Below are positions 38,959-47,614 of a DNA stretch of 64,000 nucleotides, in pieces. The stretch spans positions 56,228 to 120,227 of the forward strand of contig NZ_LOEP01000023.1 of the NCBI RefSeq assembly GCF_001482285.1. Direction: 5' to 3'. The DNA comes from Haloferax sp. Q22 (lineage in GTDB: Archaea; Halobacteriota; Halobacteria; Halobacteriales; Haloferacaceae). A program made the translations under genes and the position numbers. The notes beneath the pieces are model-generated. The model saw nothing but the letters and a program-made list of their open reading frames with translations, ran no database searches and had not been told where the DNA came from. The number at the start of each line of letters is the position of its first letter. Positions within the stretch are counted from its first letter, which is position 1.

Positions 38959-39531
38959 TTATTCGCCGTTGTAGAAGGCGGTCTCGACCGCGTCGCCGAC
39001 GGTCGCGGCGGCGGCGCAGACGGCGTGTTCGAACTCGTGATCGTACAGTTCGCGGGCCGCGTCGGCCGCGGTCTCGGCGTCGAGGTCGAACGCGCGCGGG
39101 TCGTCTTCCTCGTAGGTCGCCACGAGTGTGGGTTCGGTGACGGCTTCCACGACGAGCGCGTCCTTGCGGACGATTCCGATGAACGCCTCGTCGTCGCCGA
39201 CGACGCCCGCGATTCGAGGCGTGTCGTAGTCGTCTTTCTCGTAGTCGAGCGCGAGCAGAATCTCGGCGAGGGCGTCGCGGGGTGGGTAGCCGAGGTCGAG
39301 TTTCTCCGCGATGGGGTCGACCTGCGAGCCGTTGCCGACGACGACGTAATCGCCGCCCTCGCGGACGCAGTTGTAGGCGATGTAGGGGTTGTCGGTCTCG
39401 GGGGCGTTGGGCGTCGGCCCGACGGTCAGGGTGCCGTCCCGGTCGACGACCTGTCGGTTCGGGAAGGACCGAGAGGAGACGCGATACGCACCGATTCCGG
39501 GGCCAACGACGACGAAACGTCCGACGTACAT
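38959..39531 (-). CDS. purO: IMP cyclohydrolase, archaeal PurO type
   Basis: Closes the second ring in purine synthesis (FAICAR to IMP); 190 residues, the usual PurO size. The family start [26 protein letters not shown] fixes the ATG at 39531, with [10 protein letters not shown] and [26 protein letters not shown] further on. The C-terminal 40 residues are helical with an acidic stretch. It stands alone on the minus strand, divergent from tRNA-Gln. Confidence 0.92.
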   Translation of the reverse strand: MYVGRFVVVGPGIGAYRVSSRSFPNRQVVDRDGTLTVGPTPNAPETDNPYIAYNCVREGGDYVVVGNGSQVDPIAEKLDLGYPPRDALAEILLALDYEKDDYDTPRIAGVVGDDEAFIGIVRKDALVVEAVTEPTLVATYEEDDPRAFDLDAETAADAARELYDHEFEHAVCAAAATVGDAVETAFYNGE

Positions 39532-39629
39532 ACACGGGAGTGGATAGAATAGGGGCAAATAGTTGGCGGTTTATGCACGTCTGTCCGTCACCATGGCATA
39601 AAATCGCACGGCGGAATCGACACGCAACG

Positions 39630-39638
39630 TTTACAAAT
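39630..39638 (+). promoter_or_regulatory. TATA box of the tRNA-Gln gene
   Basis: TTTACAAAT, centred about 30 nt before the first base of the tRNA. Confidence 0.6.
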
Positions 39639-39663
39639 ACCCGCGAAGTACGAACTGATGCGA

Positions 39664-39736
39664 AGTCCCATGGGGTAGTGGCCAATCCTGTTGCCTTCTG
39701 GGGGCAACGACCCAGGTTCGAATCCTGGTGGGACTA
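39664..39736 (+). tRNA. tRNA-Gln, anticodon CTG
   Basis: A 73-nt cloverleaf without intron or encoded CCA. The acceptor stem AGTCCCA pairs with TGGGACT, discriminator A. The anticodon stem TTGCC/GGCAA encloses the loop TTCTGGG, giving anticodon CTG. The T arm contains GGTTCGAATCC. It is preceded by an AT-rich promoter box and followed by ORB-like sequences. Confidence 0.97.
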
Positions 39737-39780
39737 CTTCTCCGATTCTCACGCTCTTTGAGGCCGCGCCGTCCCCTGTT

Positions 39781-39840
39781 CTCCAGTTGAAACGAAGGGG
39801 TAGGTTTCAGAAACCAAAGGGGTCCGTTTCGAGTGGAATT
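39781..39840. promoter_or_regulatory. Cluster of ORB-like elements after tRNA-Gln
   Basis: A full consensus box at 39781-39801 (CTCCAGTTGAAAC then GAAGGGGT) is followed by a half-site CAGAAACCAAAGGGGT (39808-39823) and an inverted partial site (minus strand TTCCACTCGAAACGG, 39825-39839). The cluster is intergenic and 12.8 kb from orc1. Confidence 0.6.
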
Positions 39841-39897
39841 CTCCAGCACGTGGTTCTCAAACCCTCGAATTCGGACGATACAGGCCGCGAAAACTGA

Positions 39898-40392
39898 TTA
39901 GCGTTCGACCGCGAGGAGCGCCACTCGTTCTTTGACCAGCACCGGGAGGTCGCCGTCGGCGACGTTCAACTCCGTCTCGCCCACGCCGAACACGTCGCGT
40001 ACGAGGCTCTCGTCGTAGTCGCCGAGAGTCTCTGCGGGTTCGAGGTCGAGCCGGTCGAACAGCGCGGCCTCGGCGTCGGCCTCGTCGCCGCCGTCGACGA
40101 GAATCACGACGGGGAGCGTCCCCTCCGAGACGCCGATTTCGAACGCGCGGTTGATCTGCCGGCGGCCGCTGGCGTAGAGGAGGATTTCGACGGCCCGGTC
40201 GCGGGCGATTTCGTTGCCGCGGCCGATGGCTCGGTCGGCGAGTGCGGTCGCCCGTTCGAGGTGCTCGCGGTCCACGATGTACCGAGCGTCGAACGCCTGC
40301 ACCGTCGCGCCCGTCTCGTCGGCTACCTCGCCGACGACCGCGATGAACGAATCGAGGTCCGAGACGGTCGCCTCGGCTTCGACGAGCCTCAT
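39898..40392 (-). CDS. cgi121: KEOPS complex subunit Cgi121
   Basis: Subunit of the KEOPS complex, which makes N6-threonylcarbamoyl-adenosine at position 37 of tRNAs reading ANN codons; Cgi121 binds the tRNA end. At 164 residues it shows the family features [47 protein letters not shown] and PVVILVDGG. It overlaps the upstream helicase gene by 4 nt, so the two are translationally coupled. Confidence 0.88.
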   Translation of the reverse strand: MRLVEAEATVSDLDSFIAVVGEVADETGATVQAFDARYIVDREHLERATALADRAIGRGNEIARDRAVEILLYASGRRQINRAFEIGVSEGTLPVVILVDGGDEADAEAALFDRLDLEPAETLGDYDESLVRDVFGVGETELNVADGDLPVLVKERVALLAVER

Positions 40393-42854
40393 TCGAAATC
40401 ACCCAGACTGGCCTGCTGGTCGGCGCGCTCTTTGGCCGTCTCGAAGCCGGCGTCGTCGGGGACGGCGTCGTCCGGCGCGTCGCCTTCGTCCACCTCGTCC
40501 ATCGACGGGTCCTTTCGACCTGCGGCTTCGAGGATGTTCTGGGCCGTCTTCCTGCGACCACGGAGAGCGGCGAGGATGCGCGACTTGTCGGCCTCGCGGA
40601 GGTCGGCCCGACTCTCGACGCCGGCCTCGAACAGCCGACGGGCGCGCTTTCGGCCGACGCCGCGGACGCCGGCGAGGTCGAGCAGTTCCTCGCGGACGCC
40701 GTACTCGACGCGCTTTTTCGCCTCGCGGACCGCGTACACCGAATCGAGGTCGAGTTCGGAGGCGAGTCGCTCGGCCGCACCGAGGAGCCACTCGGCGGTC
40801 TCGACCTTCCCGCGGATGTCGCCGGGGCCGACGCCGTAGCGCTCGGTGATGCGGTCCTCGTCCACCTCGCCGACCCAGTCTTCGAGGAGTTTCGCGGTCT
40901 TCAGCGCCGACAGCCAGTCTTCGAACGCCACGTCCTCGTACTCCGAGGGAACGCGCCCGAGGAACTCGGGTTCGCGCTCGTAGCACAGTTCGGTGTACGT
41001 CTCGCGGTCGCCGGACTTCAGGTAGAGCTGATACATGTCCGGCGTCCGGCAGACGAGGTGGTAGAGGCCGAGCGGCGTCGGATACGTCCGGTCCGTCTCG
41101 AACTCGTCGGCGTCGCCGTCGCCGCCGTCCGCACCGCCTCCACCGCCGGCGTCGTCGGCGACCATCTCGCTCGCCCGCTGGAAGCCACCGGGCTCATCGT
41201 CCGACTCGCTCCGGTCTCGTTTCGGCTTCTCCGGCGTCTCACCCGCGAGGGCCCGGAGCTTCTCGTTCCGGTGGTCCGCGGCCCATTCGAGGCCGTCGAT
41301 GATTTCCGCGGCGCTCATCGGGTCGAGGTAGAGCCGCGAGACGGTGTGGCCGACGGGCGTCGCCCGAATCGTCTCTCCGTCGAACTCGACGAACCCGTTC
41401 ACTTCGAGGTAGTCGAGCACGCGGTCTGTCACCTGTCCGAGTCGCTCGGGGTCGTCGGTCTGGGTCGCGTAAAGCGTCTGGTCGAGGAATTCGAGCAGTC
41501 CCTCGCGGGTGTGGGCGAAGCCGGAGGCGACCGTCGCGAGCAGATGCGTCCGCAGGGCGGGCTCGGCCGCGAGCTTCGACCGCACGTCCTCGGCGTCGGC
41601 CCAGATGTACCGCTCGAACAGCTCGTCGCGGGCGTCCGCGTCCTTCGCGAGCAGGACCGCCTCGCCGTAGGGGTCGAGGCCGGGGCGGCCGGCCCGACCC
41701 ATCATCTGGTGGACTTCGAGCACGTCCAGCGGCTTCATGCCGCCGTAGTCGCCGTCGTAGCGCTGCCAGTCGCGGACGACGACGCGGCGGCTCGGGGTGT
41801 TGACGCCGGCCGCGAGCGTCGGTGTCGCGCAGATACATTTGATGAGCCGGTCGCGGAAGGCATCTTCCACGAGGGTTCGGTGCTCCGCGGCGAGCCCCGC
41901 GTGGTGGAACGCCGCGCCCTTGGCGACCGCCGCGGCGAGGTCCTCGGAGGTCTCGGTGTCGGACACGTCGCGTATCTCGGCGGCGAGTTCCGCGAGGTCG
42001 CTCCGCTCGTCGCCGGTGATGTACCGCTCCGTCACGTCGGCCATGCGGCGGGCCGCGGACTCCGCGTTGCGCCGCGAGTTCACGAAGACGAGCGAGGAGC
42101 CTTGGTCGCCGTCGCCGTCGCCCTCCAACGCGTCGGCGACGAGCGCGGGCGTCTGTCGTTCCCCGCGGCCGACCGGCACCTCGCGTTGGCTCCCGTCGGC
42201 GAAGGAGACGGCGTTGCCGTAGTGGACGCCCATCTTGAGGTCGATGGGTCGCCAGTCGGACTTGACGAGTTTCGCGTCGAGCCAGTCGGCGACGACGCCC
42301 GCGTTGCCGACGGTCGCCGAGAGCGCGACGACCTGCAGGTTCGGGTTGAGCCGGCGGAGCTTCGCCAGCGTGACCTCCAGGGTCGGCCCCCGATGGCGGT
42401 CGTCGACGAGGTGGACCTCGTCGGCGACGACGCAGGTGAGTTGGTCCATCCACGCCGCGTTGTTCCGGACGAGCGAGTCGACCTTCTCGGAGGTGGCGAC
42501 GATGATGTCGCGCGAGGAGAGCCACTCGCCGTCGGACTCGTAGTTGCCGGTCGAGACGCCCACGTCGATGCCGTACTCCTCCCAGCGCTCGAACTCGGCT
42601 TTCTTCTCGGAGGCGAGCGCCCGGAGCGGGACGATGTACAGCGCCTTCCCGCCGCGCGCGACGCTCGACAGCATCGCCAGTTCGGCGATGAGCGTCTTCC
42701 CGCTCGCCGTCGGGACGGCGGCCACGAGGCTCTCGCCGTCTGTCAGGCCGGCCTCGACGGCCTCGGCCTGCGGCGGGTACAGCTCCTCGATACCCTCGTC
42801 GCGGAGGGCCTCGGGAATTCCCGTCGGCAGGCCCGTCAGGTCCGCAGTTCGCAT
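40389..42854 (-). CDS. hel308: ATP-dependent DNA helicase Hel308
   Basis: 3'-5' superfamily 2 helicase of 821 residues acting on stalled forks, related to human HELQ. Walker A is [13 protein letters not shown] (Lys53), the DEVH box is [19 protein letters not shown], and later motifs include [17 protein letters not shown] and [17 protein letters not shown] winged-helix and ratchet region follows; an acidic Gly/Asp-rich insertion lies around residues 555-585. The C-terminal helix-hairpin-helix ([23 protein letters not shown]) is typical, and the final QASLGDFE tail may be a PCNA- or RPA-contacting end. It is coupled to cgi121. Confidence 0.96.
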   Translation of the reverse strand: MRTADLTGLPTGIPEALRDEGIEELYPPQAEAVEAGLTDGESLVAAVPTASGKTLIAELAMLSSVARGGKALYIVPLRALASEKKAEFERWEEYGIDVGVSTGNYESDGEWLSSRDIIVATSEKVDSLVRNNAAWMDQLTCVVADEVHLVDDRHRGPTLEVTLAKLRRLNPNLQVVALSATVGNAGVVADWLDAKLVKSDWRPIDLKMGVHYGNAVSFADGSQREVPVGRGERQTPALVADALEGDGDGDQGSSLVFVNSRRNAESAARRMADVTERYITGDERSDLAELAAEIRDVSDTETSEDLAAAVAKGAAFHHAGLAAEHRTLVEDAFRDRLIKCICATPTLAAGVNTPSRRVVVRDWQRYDGDYGGMKPLDVLEVHQMMGRAGRPGLDPYGEAVLLAKDADARDELFERYIWADAEDVRSKLAAEPALRTHLLATVASGFAHTREGLLEFLDQTLYATQTDDPERLGQVTDRVLDYLEVNGFVEFDGETIRATPVGHTVSRLYLDPMSAAEIIDGLEWAADHRNEKLRALAGETPEKPKRDRSESDDEPGGFQRASEMVADDAGGGGGADGGDGDADEFETDRTYPTPLGLYHLVCRTPDMYQLYLKSGDRETYTELCYEREPEFLGRVPSEYEDVAFEDWLSALKTAKLLEDWVGEVDEDRITERYGVGPGDIRGKVETAEWLLGAAERLASELDLDSVYAVREAKKRVEYGVREELLDLAGVRGVGRKRARRLFEAGVESRADLREADKSRILAALRGRRKTAQNILEAAGRKDPSMDEVDEGDAPDDAVPDDAGFETAKERADQQASLGDFE

Positions 42855-43015
42855 TGCATCTCCCTTGGACCGTCCCCCGGTTTAAGCCATCGGGTCGGGT
42901 CGGACGCGGGTGCGTCGCCGCCCGCGACGTCGGTCGCACGACCGCGACGCGAGGCGACGCCGACCCACGCCCCCGCGTCGGCAGGGCTTTGTACGGCCCG
43001 GCGGTACGATGGCAC

Positions 43016-43261
43016 ATGAAAGTCGAGTACGACCGCGACACCTGCATCGGCATGTTCCAGTGTGTCGACGAGTGGGAGGGCTTCGAGAAGAACGTCGACG
43101 ACGGCAAGGCCGACCTCGTCGACGGCGAGGAGACCGACGACGGCGTCTTCGTCCGCGAGGTTCCGGCGGACGCCGAGTTCGACGCGAAGTTCGCCGCCCG
43201 CGTCTGCCCTGTCGAGGCCATCCGAATCCTCGACGACGACGGCGAACAGCTCGTTCCCTGA
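43016..43261 (+). CDS. Three-cysteine ferredoxin, probably 3Fe-4S
   Basis: Small soluble electron carrier of 81 residues. Cysteines are at 10, 16 and 64, the last in CPVEAI. The C-x5-C...CP pattern, lacking the fourth cysteine of a 4Fe-4S site, is that of single-cluster 3Fe-4S ferredoxins, which in actinobacteria often serve cytochrome P450s. It is strongly acidic. The ATG at 43016 gives MKVEYDRDTC, typical of the family; upstream frame is Arg-rich shadow. It is divergent from hel308. A P450 at 7523 is a possible partner, by function only. Confidence 0.88.
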   Translation: MKVEYDRDTCIGMFQCVDEWEGFEKNVDDGKADLVDGEETDDGVFVREVPADAEFDAKFAARVCPVEAIRILDDDGEQLVP

Positions 43262-43347
43262 CTGCGACACCGACGACGCCACCGATCTCTCTCGCTTTTC
43301 CGGCGCGACCGAACCGTGTGACCGACGACCGTGGGGCGCGTCCTCGA

Positions 43348-43368
43348 ACCCCTCCGTTTCGACTGGAG
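43348..43368 (-). promoter_or_regulatory. ORB-like element (outlying)
   Basis: Minus strand CTCCAGTCGAAAC then GGAGGGGT, 19 of 21 identical to the box at 39781. It lies between the ferredoxin gene and the small membrane peptide gene. Confidence 0.55.
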
Positions 43369-43423
43369 ATTCGGGCGACGATAGAGTGTAAAGGTTAAGC
43401 GGCGGGCCCCTAATCGTGCCACT

Positions 43424-43510
43424 ATGAGCCAAGCGACGAAAATCGTGCTCGGTACCGTCGGCGTGTCGGCCCTGCTGGCCGTCGTGTTCGTCGGGATGAG
43501 CATCGCCTGA
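43424..43510 (+). CDS. 28-residue single-helix membrane peptide
   Basis: A short gene starting MSQATKIVLGTVGVSALLAV and continuing hydrophobically to its end at TGA. It is a lone transmembrane helix preceded by one lysine. A promoter-like AAAGGTTAAG lies about 30 nt upstream. It ends 4 nt before the next ATG at 43515, so the two are co-transcribed. Tiny proteins of this kind recur in haloarchaea; function unknown. Confidence 0.65.
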   Translation: MSQATKIVLGTVGVSALLAVVFVGMSIA

Positions 43511-43514
43511 GCGG

Positions 43515-44369
43515 ATGTTCGAGACGCGCACCCTGCCGTCGGACCTCGAATCGGTCCGCGACGAGTACGCCCCCGGCGCGCTCGTCTTGGACGTGGCCGG
43601 CGACTTCGACACCATTCCCCCGGAGGCCGCGGAGAACCTCGGGCTGGTGGTCGAGTCGCTCTCTCCGGCGGCGTACCCCGCGGAGTGGCTACCAGACGAC
43701 GCGCCCCAACAGCTCCGGCGCTACGCGTCGTCCGATTTCACCATCGGGATGCCCGGCGACGGCACCGTGACGTGGTCCCGGCAGACCGACCCACCGGTCG
43801 TGCTAGTCAAGTACCGCGCGAAGGGCACGCCCGACGACTTCCTTGATTTCCTCATCGCCGAGGCGTTCGTGCAGGCCGGGAACGACGAGATTCCGGAACA
43901 CTTCCTCCCCTTCTTCGGCGAACGCTACCGCGACCTCGCCGCGGCAACACCCCTCGGCCCGAGCGAGACATATCAGGTCGCCGCCGCCCTCTACGAGGGC
44001 TGGGTCGGTCTCCACACCCGCGAGGCGTTCGTGTCGTGGGAGGGCGACCACGAGCGCCTCCACGACGCGTGGGTCGACGCCGGCGGCCGACTCGACGACC
44101 GACTCGAAAATCTCTCGCGACTCGTCGCGCTCGGCAGACTCTCGTTCGCCGAGGCGACCGAGTTCGCGTGTTCGGCCGTCAAACACGGCCGGGACCTCCC
44201 CGCGCCGTTTTCGGCGCTGGACACCGCGGCGTACCGCGACCACGGGCCGAGCTACGCGGTCAAGTGGGCCGAAAAGACGTTCGCGCAACTCGCGGCGGAC
44301 GACGACACGGCGTCGGACGGCGACGATGCGGCCACCGACGACTCGGACGACGACGCCGACTCGGCGTAG
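43515..44369 (+). CDS. Conserved haloarchaeal protein of 284 residues
   Basis: Function unknown. Soluble, about 250 folded residues with a final acidic tail of about 25 (DDDTASDGDDAATDD...). Notable stretches are LVLDVAGDFDTIPPEAAENLGLVVESL, VLVKYRAKGTPDDFLDFLIAEAFVQ and HEGW-like YEGWVGLHTREAFVSWEG, rich in aromatic residues and helices. No catalytic motif is recognised. It follows the 28-residue membrane peptide by 4 nt and is convergent with the next gene. Confidence 0.75.
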   Translation: MFETRTLPSDLESVRDEYAPGALVLDVAGDFDTIPPEAAENLGLVVESLSPAAYPAEWLPDDAPQQLRRYASSDFTIGMPGDGTVTWSRQTDPPVVLVKYRAKGTPDDFLDFLIAEAFVQAGNDEIPEHFLPFFGERYRDLAAATPLGPSETYQVAAALYEGWVGLHTREAFVSWEGDHERLHDAWVDAGGRLDDRLENLSRLVALGRLSFAEATEFACSAVKHGRDLPAPFSALDTAAYRDHGPSYAVKWAEKTFAQLAADDDTASDGDDAATDDSDDDADSA

Positions 44370-44400
44370 TCGGTCGCGCCCGAGCGCGTCGCGTGCCGTC

Positions 44401-44979
44401 TCAGAACTCGGTCGTGACGGTGCCGTCCTCGTCGAGGTCGACGACGCCGTCGAACAGCTCGCGGAAGCGGTCGAGCGTCTCCTGGTCGTGGACCTCCTTC
44501 GAGAGGTGGAACAGTCCCACCGCGTCGAACTCGTCGAGGAGTTCGAGAATCTGCTTCGTCGCCTCGAAGGCGCGGTCCTCGTCGGCGTAGTAGGCCATCT
44601 CGGTGACCGAATCGACGCTGAGCCGGAGCTTTCCGTCGTGGCGTTCGAGGAACTGCCGGGTCTTCTCGACGATGGCGTCGAGGTCGTCGGGGGCCGCGAC
44701 GTAGTAGATGTTGTCCGAACTGCGCCGGGAGTAGCCCCGCTCGATAGAGAGTGTGTCGAGGATAGTAGCGCTGGACTCGTCGACCTCGTAGTGTTCCAGC
44801 TTCTGTTCGACTTCGCGCGCGGTCGTCCGCGTCGAGATGACGAGGAAGCGGTCGGTGTCGACCTTGAAGAAGTCCGTGTCGATGCGGTCGGTCTCGCCGA
44901 TGCTCGGATGAAGGAGCAAGATACCTGTGCCGCCCGGAATCGTCTCGGGCGCGTCTTCGATGGCGAGCTCGTAATCCAT
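44401..44979 (-). CDS. RecA/KaiC-fold-like protein without Walker A
   Basis: A 192-residue protein resembling haloarchaeal degenerate RecA-superfamily (KaiC/GvpD-like) domains. The N-terminal strand ILLLHPSIGETDRID sits where a Walker A loop would be, but GKT/S is absent. Later parts follow the fold: RFLVISTRTTAREVEQKL, IYYVAAPDDLDAIVEKTRQFLERHDGKLRLSVDSVTEMAYY, VGLFHLSKEVHDQE. It therefore probably does not hydrolyse ATP in the usual way. The fold assignment is inference. Confidence 0.65.
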   Translation of the reverse strand: MDYELAIEDAPETIPGGTGILLLHPSIGETDRIDTDFFKVDTDRFLVISTRTTAREVEQKLEHYEVDESSATILDTLSIERGYSRRSSDNIYYVAAPDDLDAIVEKTRQFLERHDGKLRLSVDSVTEMAYYADEDRAFEATKQILELLDEFDAVGLFHLSKEVHDQETLDRFRELFDGVVDLDEDGTVTTEF

Positions 44980-45074
44980 ACCCCAAGCAGTTACCCTGCC
45001 GACTTAATCCTTCATGCCGCTCGGGCGGCGGCGTCCCCGAATCGTGGCGTGTGTTCACACCAGACGAATCTGGG

Positions 45075-45533
45075 TCAGAACAGCGAGTCGGCCGTGGCCG
45101 CGCCGATGACGCTGAACACCGCGCCGACGCTCGTCGCCTTGAGCGTGATGCGGAGCACCAGTAGGTCGAGTTCGTACCCAAGCACGGAGACGAAGACCTG
45201 CCCCGACACGTCCGAGAGGAAGGTCCCCGGGGCGTCGAACGCGAGTGCGAGAATGAACACGGAGAGGTAGGAGACGGAGATGAGCGAGATGAACCGGACG
45301 GGAATCCCGCCGACCTCGCGCTCCCGGTCGGGGTCGCGGTCGTCGGCCTTGTAGAGCGCGCCGTAGCCCACCGCGAGCACGATAAAGAGCGTGAGAACCG
45401 CCTGCGCGAACGACATGCTCCGCGCGAGCACCCACACCTCCTCGGTGACGACGAACGGTCCCGCGAGGAGGAACCCGCCGACGACCTGCTGGGCGGTGTC
45501 GGCGAGCGCGAACCGGCGGCGGACTCCGACCAT
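45075..45533 (-). CDS. DUF2391-like membrane protein
   Basis: A 152-residue membrane protein with about four helices (QQVVGGFLLAGPFVVTEEVW, QAVLTLFIVLAVGYGAL, FISLISVSYLSVFILAL and the C-terminal LKATSVGAVFSVIGAA). A charged loop ADDRDPDREREVGG lies after the second helix. It resembles the DUF2391 family of putative integral membrane proteins; function unknown. It is divergent from the methyltransferase gene. Confidence 0.72.
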   Translation of the reverse strand: MVGVRRRFALADTAQQVVGGFLLAGPFVVTEEVWVLARSMSFAQAVLTLFIVLAVGYGALYKADDRDPDREREVGGIPVRFISLISVSYLSVFILALAFDAPGTFLSDVSGQVFVSVLGYELDLLVLRITLKATSVGAVFSVIGAATADSLF

Positions 45534-45657
45534 ACCTCGTCGTCGTGACGGCGGTAATTAAAAGGCGCGACGGGTGTGTGGCCGAGTCGTTGCTGGATTC
45601 GCCGCCTCCGTGCCCCCGGTCCGAACGCATTTTCACCCCGGCGCGCGAGGCTCCGGT

Positions 45658-46338
45658 ATGAGCGTCCGCGACGAGTTCGACGCCTGGGCGGCCGACGGCC
45701 GCGACAAGGGCATGGAGGACCGACACTGGCACACCGCGAAGCACGCACTCGCACGGATGCCCGTCGAGGAAGGCGACACCGTCGTCGACCTCGGAACCGG
45801 AAGTGGCTACGCCCTGCGCGCGCTCCACGACACGAAGGGCATCGGCCGCGGCTTCGGCCTCGACGGCTCGCCGGAGATGGTTCAGAACGCCCGCGAGTAC
45901 ACCGACACCAACGACCTCTCGTTTCTCGTCGGCGACTTCGACGACCTCCCGTTCGAGGACGACAGCGTCGACCACGTCTGGTCGATGGAGGCGTTCTACT
46001 ACGCCGCCGACCCGCACCACACCCTCGAAGAAATCGCCCGTATCCTCAAGCCCGGCGGCACGTTCTACTGCGCGGTGAACTACTACGAGGAGAACGTCCA
46101 CTCCCACGAGTGGCAGGAACTCATCTCCATCGACATGACCCGCTGGTCCCACGCGGAGTACCGCGAGGCGTTCCGCGACGCCGGCCTCTACGTCGCCGAA
46201 CAGGACTCCATCGCCGACCTCGACATCGACATCCCGGCGGCCGCCGAGTTCCCGACGGACGACTGGGAGACCCGCGAGGAGATGGTCGAGCGCTACCGGA
46301 CGTTCGGAACGCTTCTGACCGTCGGCGTCGCGCCCTGA
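45658..46338 (+). CDS. SAM-dependent methyltransferase, class I
   Basis: A 226-residue Rossmann-fold methyltransferase of the Methyltransf_11 type. Motif I is VVDLGTGSGYALRAL, the acidic SAM-ribose residue is in GFGLDGSPEMVQNAR, the adenine-contacting region is VGDFDDLPFEDDSVDHVWSMEAFYYAADP, and motif III is RILKPGGTFYCAVNYY. The substrate is unknown; relatives include ubiquinone/menaquinone and sterol methylases. The ATG at 45658 was chosen because the upstream frame is non-acidic. Confidence 0.88.
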   Translation: MSVRDEFDAWAADGRDKGMEDRHWHTAKHALARMPVEEGDTVVDLGTGSGYALRALHDTKGIGRGFGLDGSPEMVQNAREYTDTNDLSFLVGDFDDLPFEDDSVDHVWSMEAFYYAADPHHTLEEIARILKPGGTFYCAVNYYEENVHSHEWQELISIDMTRWSHAEYREAFRDAGLYVAEQDSIADLDIDIPAAAEFPTDDWETREEMVERYRTFGTLLTVGVAP

Positions 46339-46383
46339 CGCGGCGCGAAACTGGCACGGAACCGTCCGACTCGCGTTTCCGAC

Positions 46384-47520
46384 CTACTCGACGATGTGAG
46401 CCGACGCCGGGGCGAATCCGACCTCCAGCGTCGTCCCGACCTCGAACGCCGCGTCCGACTTCTCGCCGCCGTCTTCGACCGCCACGACGAGTTCCGTCCC
46501 GCCCCAGTCGAGCCTGACCCGCGTCGTCGCCCCCTGAAACTCGGTGTCGACGACGGTCCCGCGAATTTGGTTCGTCTCCGCGCCGACCCGGAGTTGTTCG
46601 GGTCGGACGCAGAAGGTGAGTTCGTCGCCGGGCGCGGGACGCGCGGGTCGGTCGCCGTCTCTCCCGTCGCTTTCAGCGCGTTCGCCGGATACCGGATCAC
46701 CGCGCCCGAGGACGCGTCGCCCCTCGGCCAGCGTGAACACCGCGTCGCCGACGCCGACGCGAATCCCCCCCGTTTCCGGTCGAGACTCGACGACCGCGTC
46801 GAGGACGTTGTTCTCGCCGAGGAACTCCGCGACGAACCGCGTCCGCGGGCGGTGGTAGAGTTCGCGGGGCCGACCGACCTGCTCGACGCGGCCGCGGTTG
46901 AGGACGGCCACCCGGTCTGAGACCGCGAGCGCCTCCGACTGGTCGTGGGTGACGTAGACGGTCGTCACGCCGAGTTCCGACTGGATGCGCTTTACCTGTC
47001 GGCGGAGGCGGTCGCGGAGTCGGGCGTCCAGCGCCGACATCGGCTCATCGAGGAGGAGGAGGTCCGGGCCGGGTGCGAGGGCCCGGGCGAGCGCGACCCG
47101 CTGTTGTTGCCCGCCCGAAAGCGAGTCGGGGTCGCGGTCTTCGAACCCCGCGAGGTCGACGAGGTCCAGCAGTTCCGCGACGCGCTCGTCGCGGGAGCCG
47201 CCGCCCGGCGGGTCGGTAAAGCGGAGACCGTAGGCGACGTTCTCGCCGACGCTGAGGTGCGGGAACAGCGCGTAGTTCTGGAACACGACCCCGACGCCTC
47301 GCGACTCGGGCGCGACGCCGGCCATCGACTCACCGTCGAAGCGGACGGTCCCCTCGGTCGGGGCTTCGAAGCCGGCGATACAGCGGAGCGTGGTCGTCTT
47401 GCCGCAGCCAGAGGGGCCGACGAGCGTGAAGAACTCGCCGTCGTCGACCGACAGCGAGACGGAATCGAGCGCCGTCGCCGACCCGTAGCGCTTGGACACC
47501 GCGTCGAGTTCGAGTCTCAC
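46384..47520 (-). CDS. ABC importer ATP-binding protein, thiamine/iron type
   Basis: ATPase of an ABC importer, 378 residues. It has Walker A GPSGCGKTT, Q-loop QNYALFPHLSVGENVAYGL, signature LSGGQQQRVALARAL, Walker B LLLLDEPMSALD and switch His (VTHDQSEAL). The C-terminal 130 residues form the regulatory TOBE/MOP-like domain (FCVRPEQLRVG...). The start is a GTG at 47520 (RLELDAVSKRYG). It is last in the row binding protein, permease, ATPase, after a 94-bp gap. Confidence 0.92.
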   Translation of the reverse strand: MRLELDAVSKRYGSATALDSVSLSVDDGEFFTLVGPSGCGKTTTLRCIAGFEAPTEGTVRFDGESMAGVAPESRGVGVVFQNYALFPHLSVGENVAYGLRFTDPPGGGSRDERVAELLDLVDLAGFEDRDPDSLSGGQQQRVALARALAPGPDLLLLDEPMSALDARLRDRLRRQVKRIQSELGVTTVYVTHDQSEALAVSDRVAVLNRGRVEQVGRPRELYHRPRTRFVAEFLGENNVLDAVVESRPETGGIRVGVGDAVFTLAEGRRVLGRGDPVSGERAESDGRDGDRPARPAPGDELTFCVRPEQLRVGAETNQIRGTVVDTEFQGATTRVRLDWGGTELVVAVEDGGEKSDAAFEVGTTLEVGFAPASAHIVE

Positions 47521-47614
47521 GGGTTCGCCTCCGAAGTCACGTGCTTCCCTCGCCGGCGGACGGTCATAATTCTCACTTCCCGCGGCTCGCCCTCGTCTTG
47601 TTCTCCGGGCTCCC

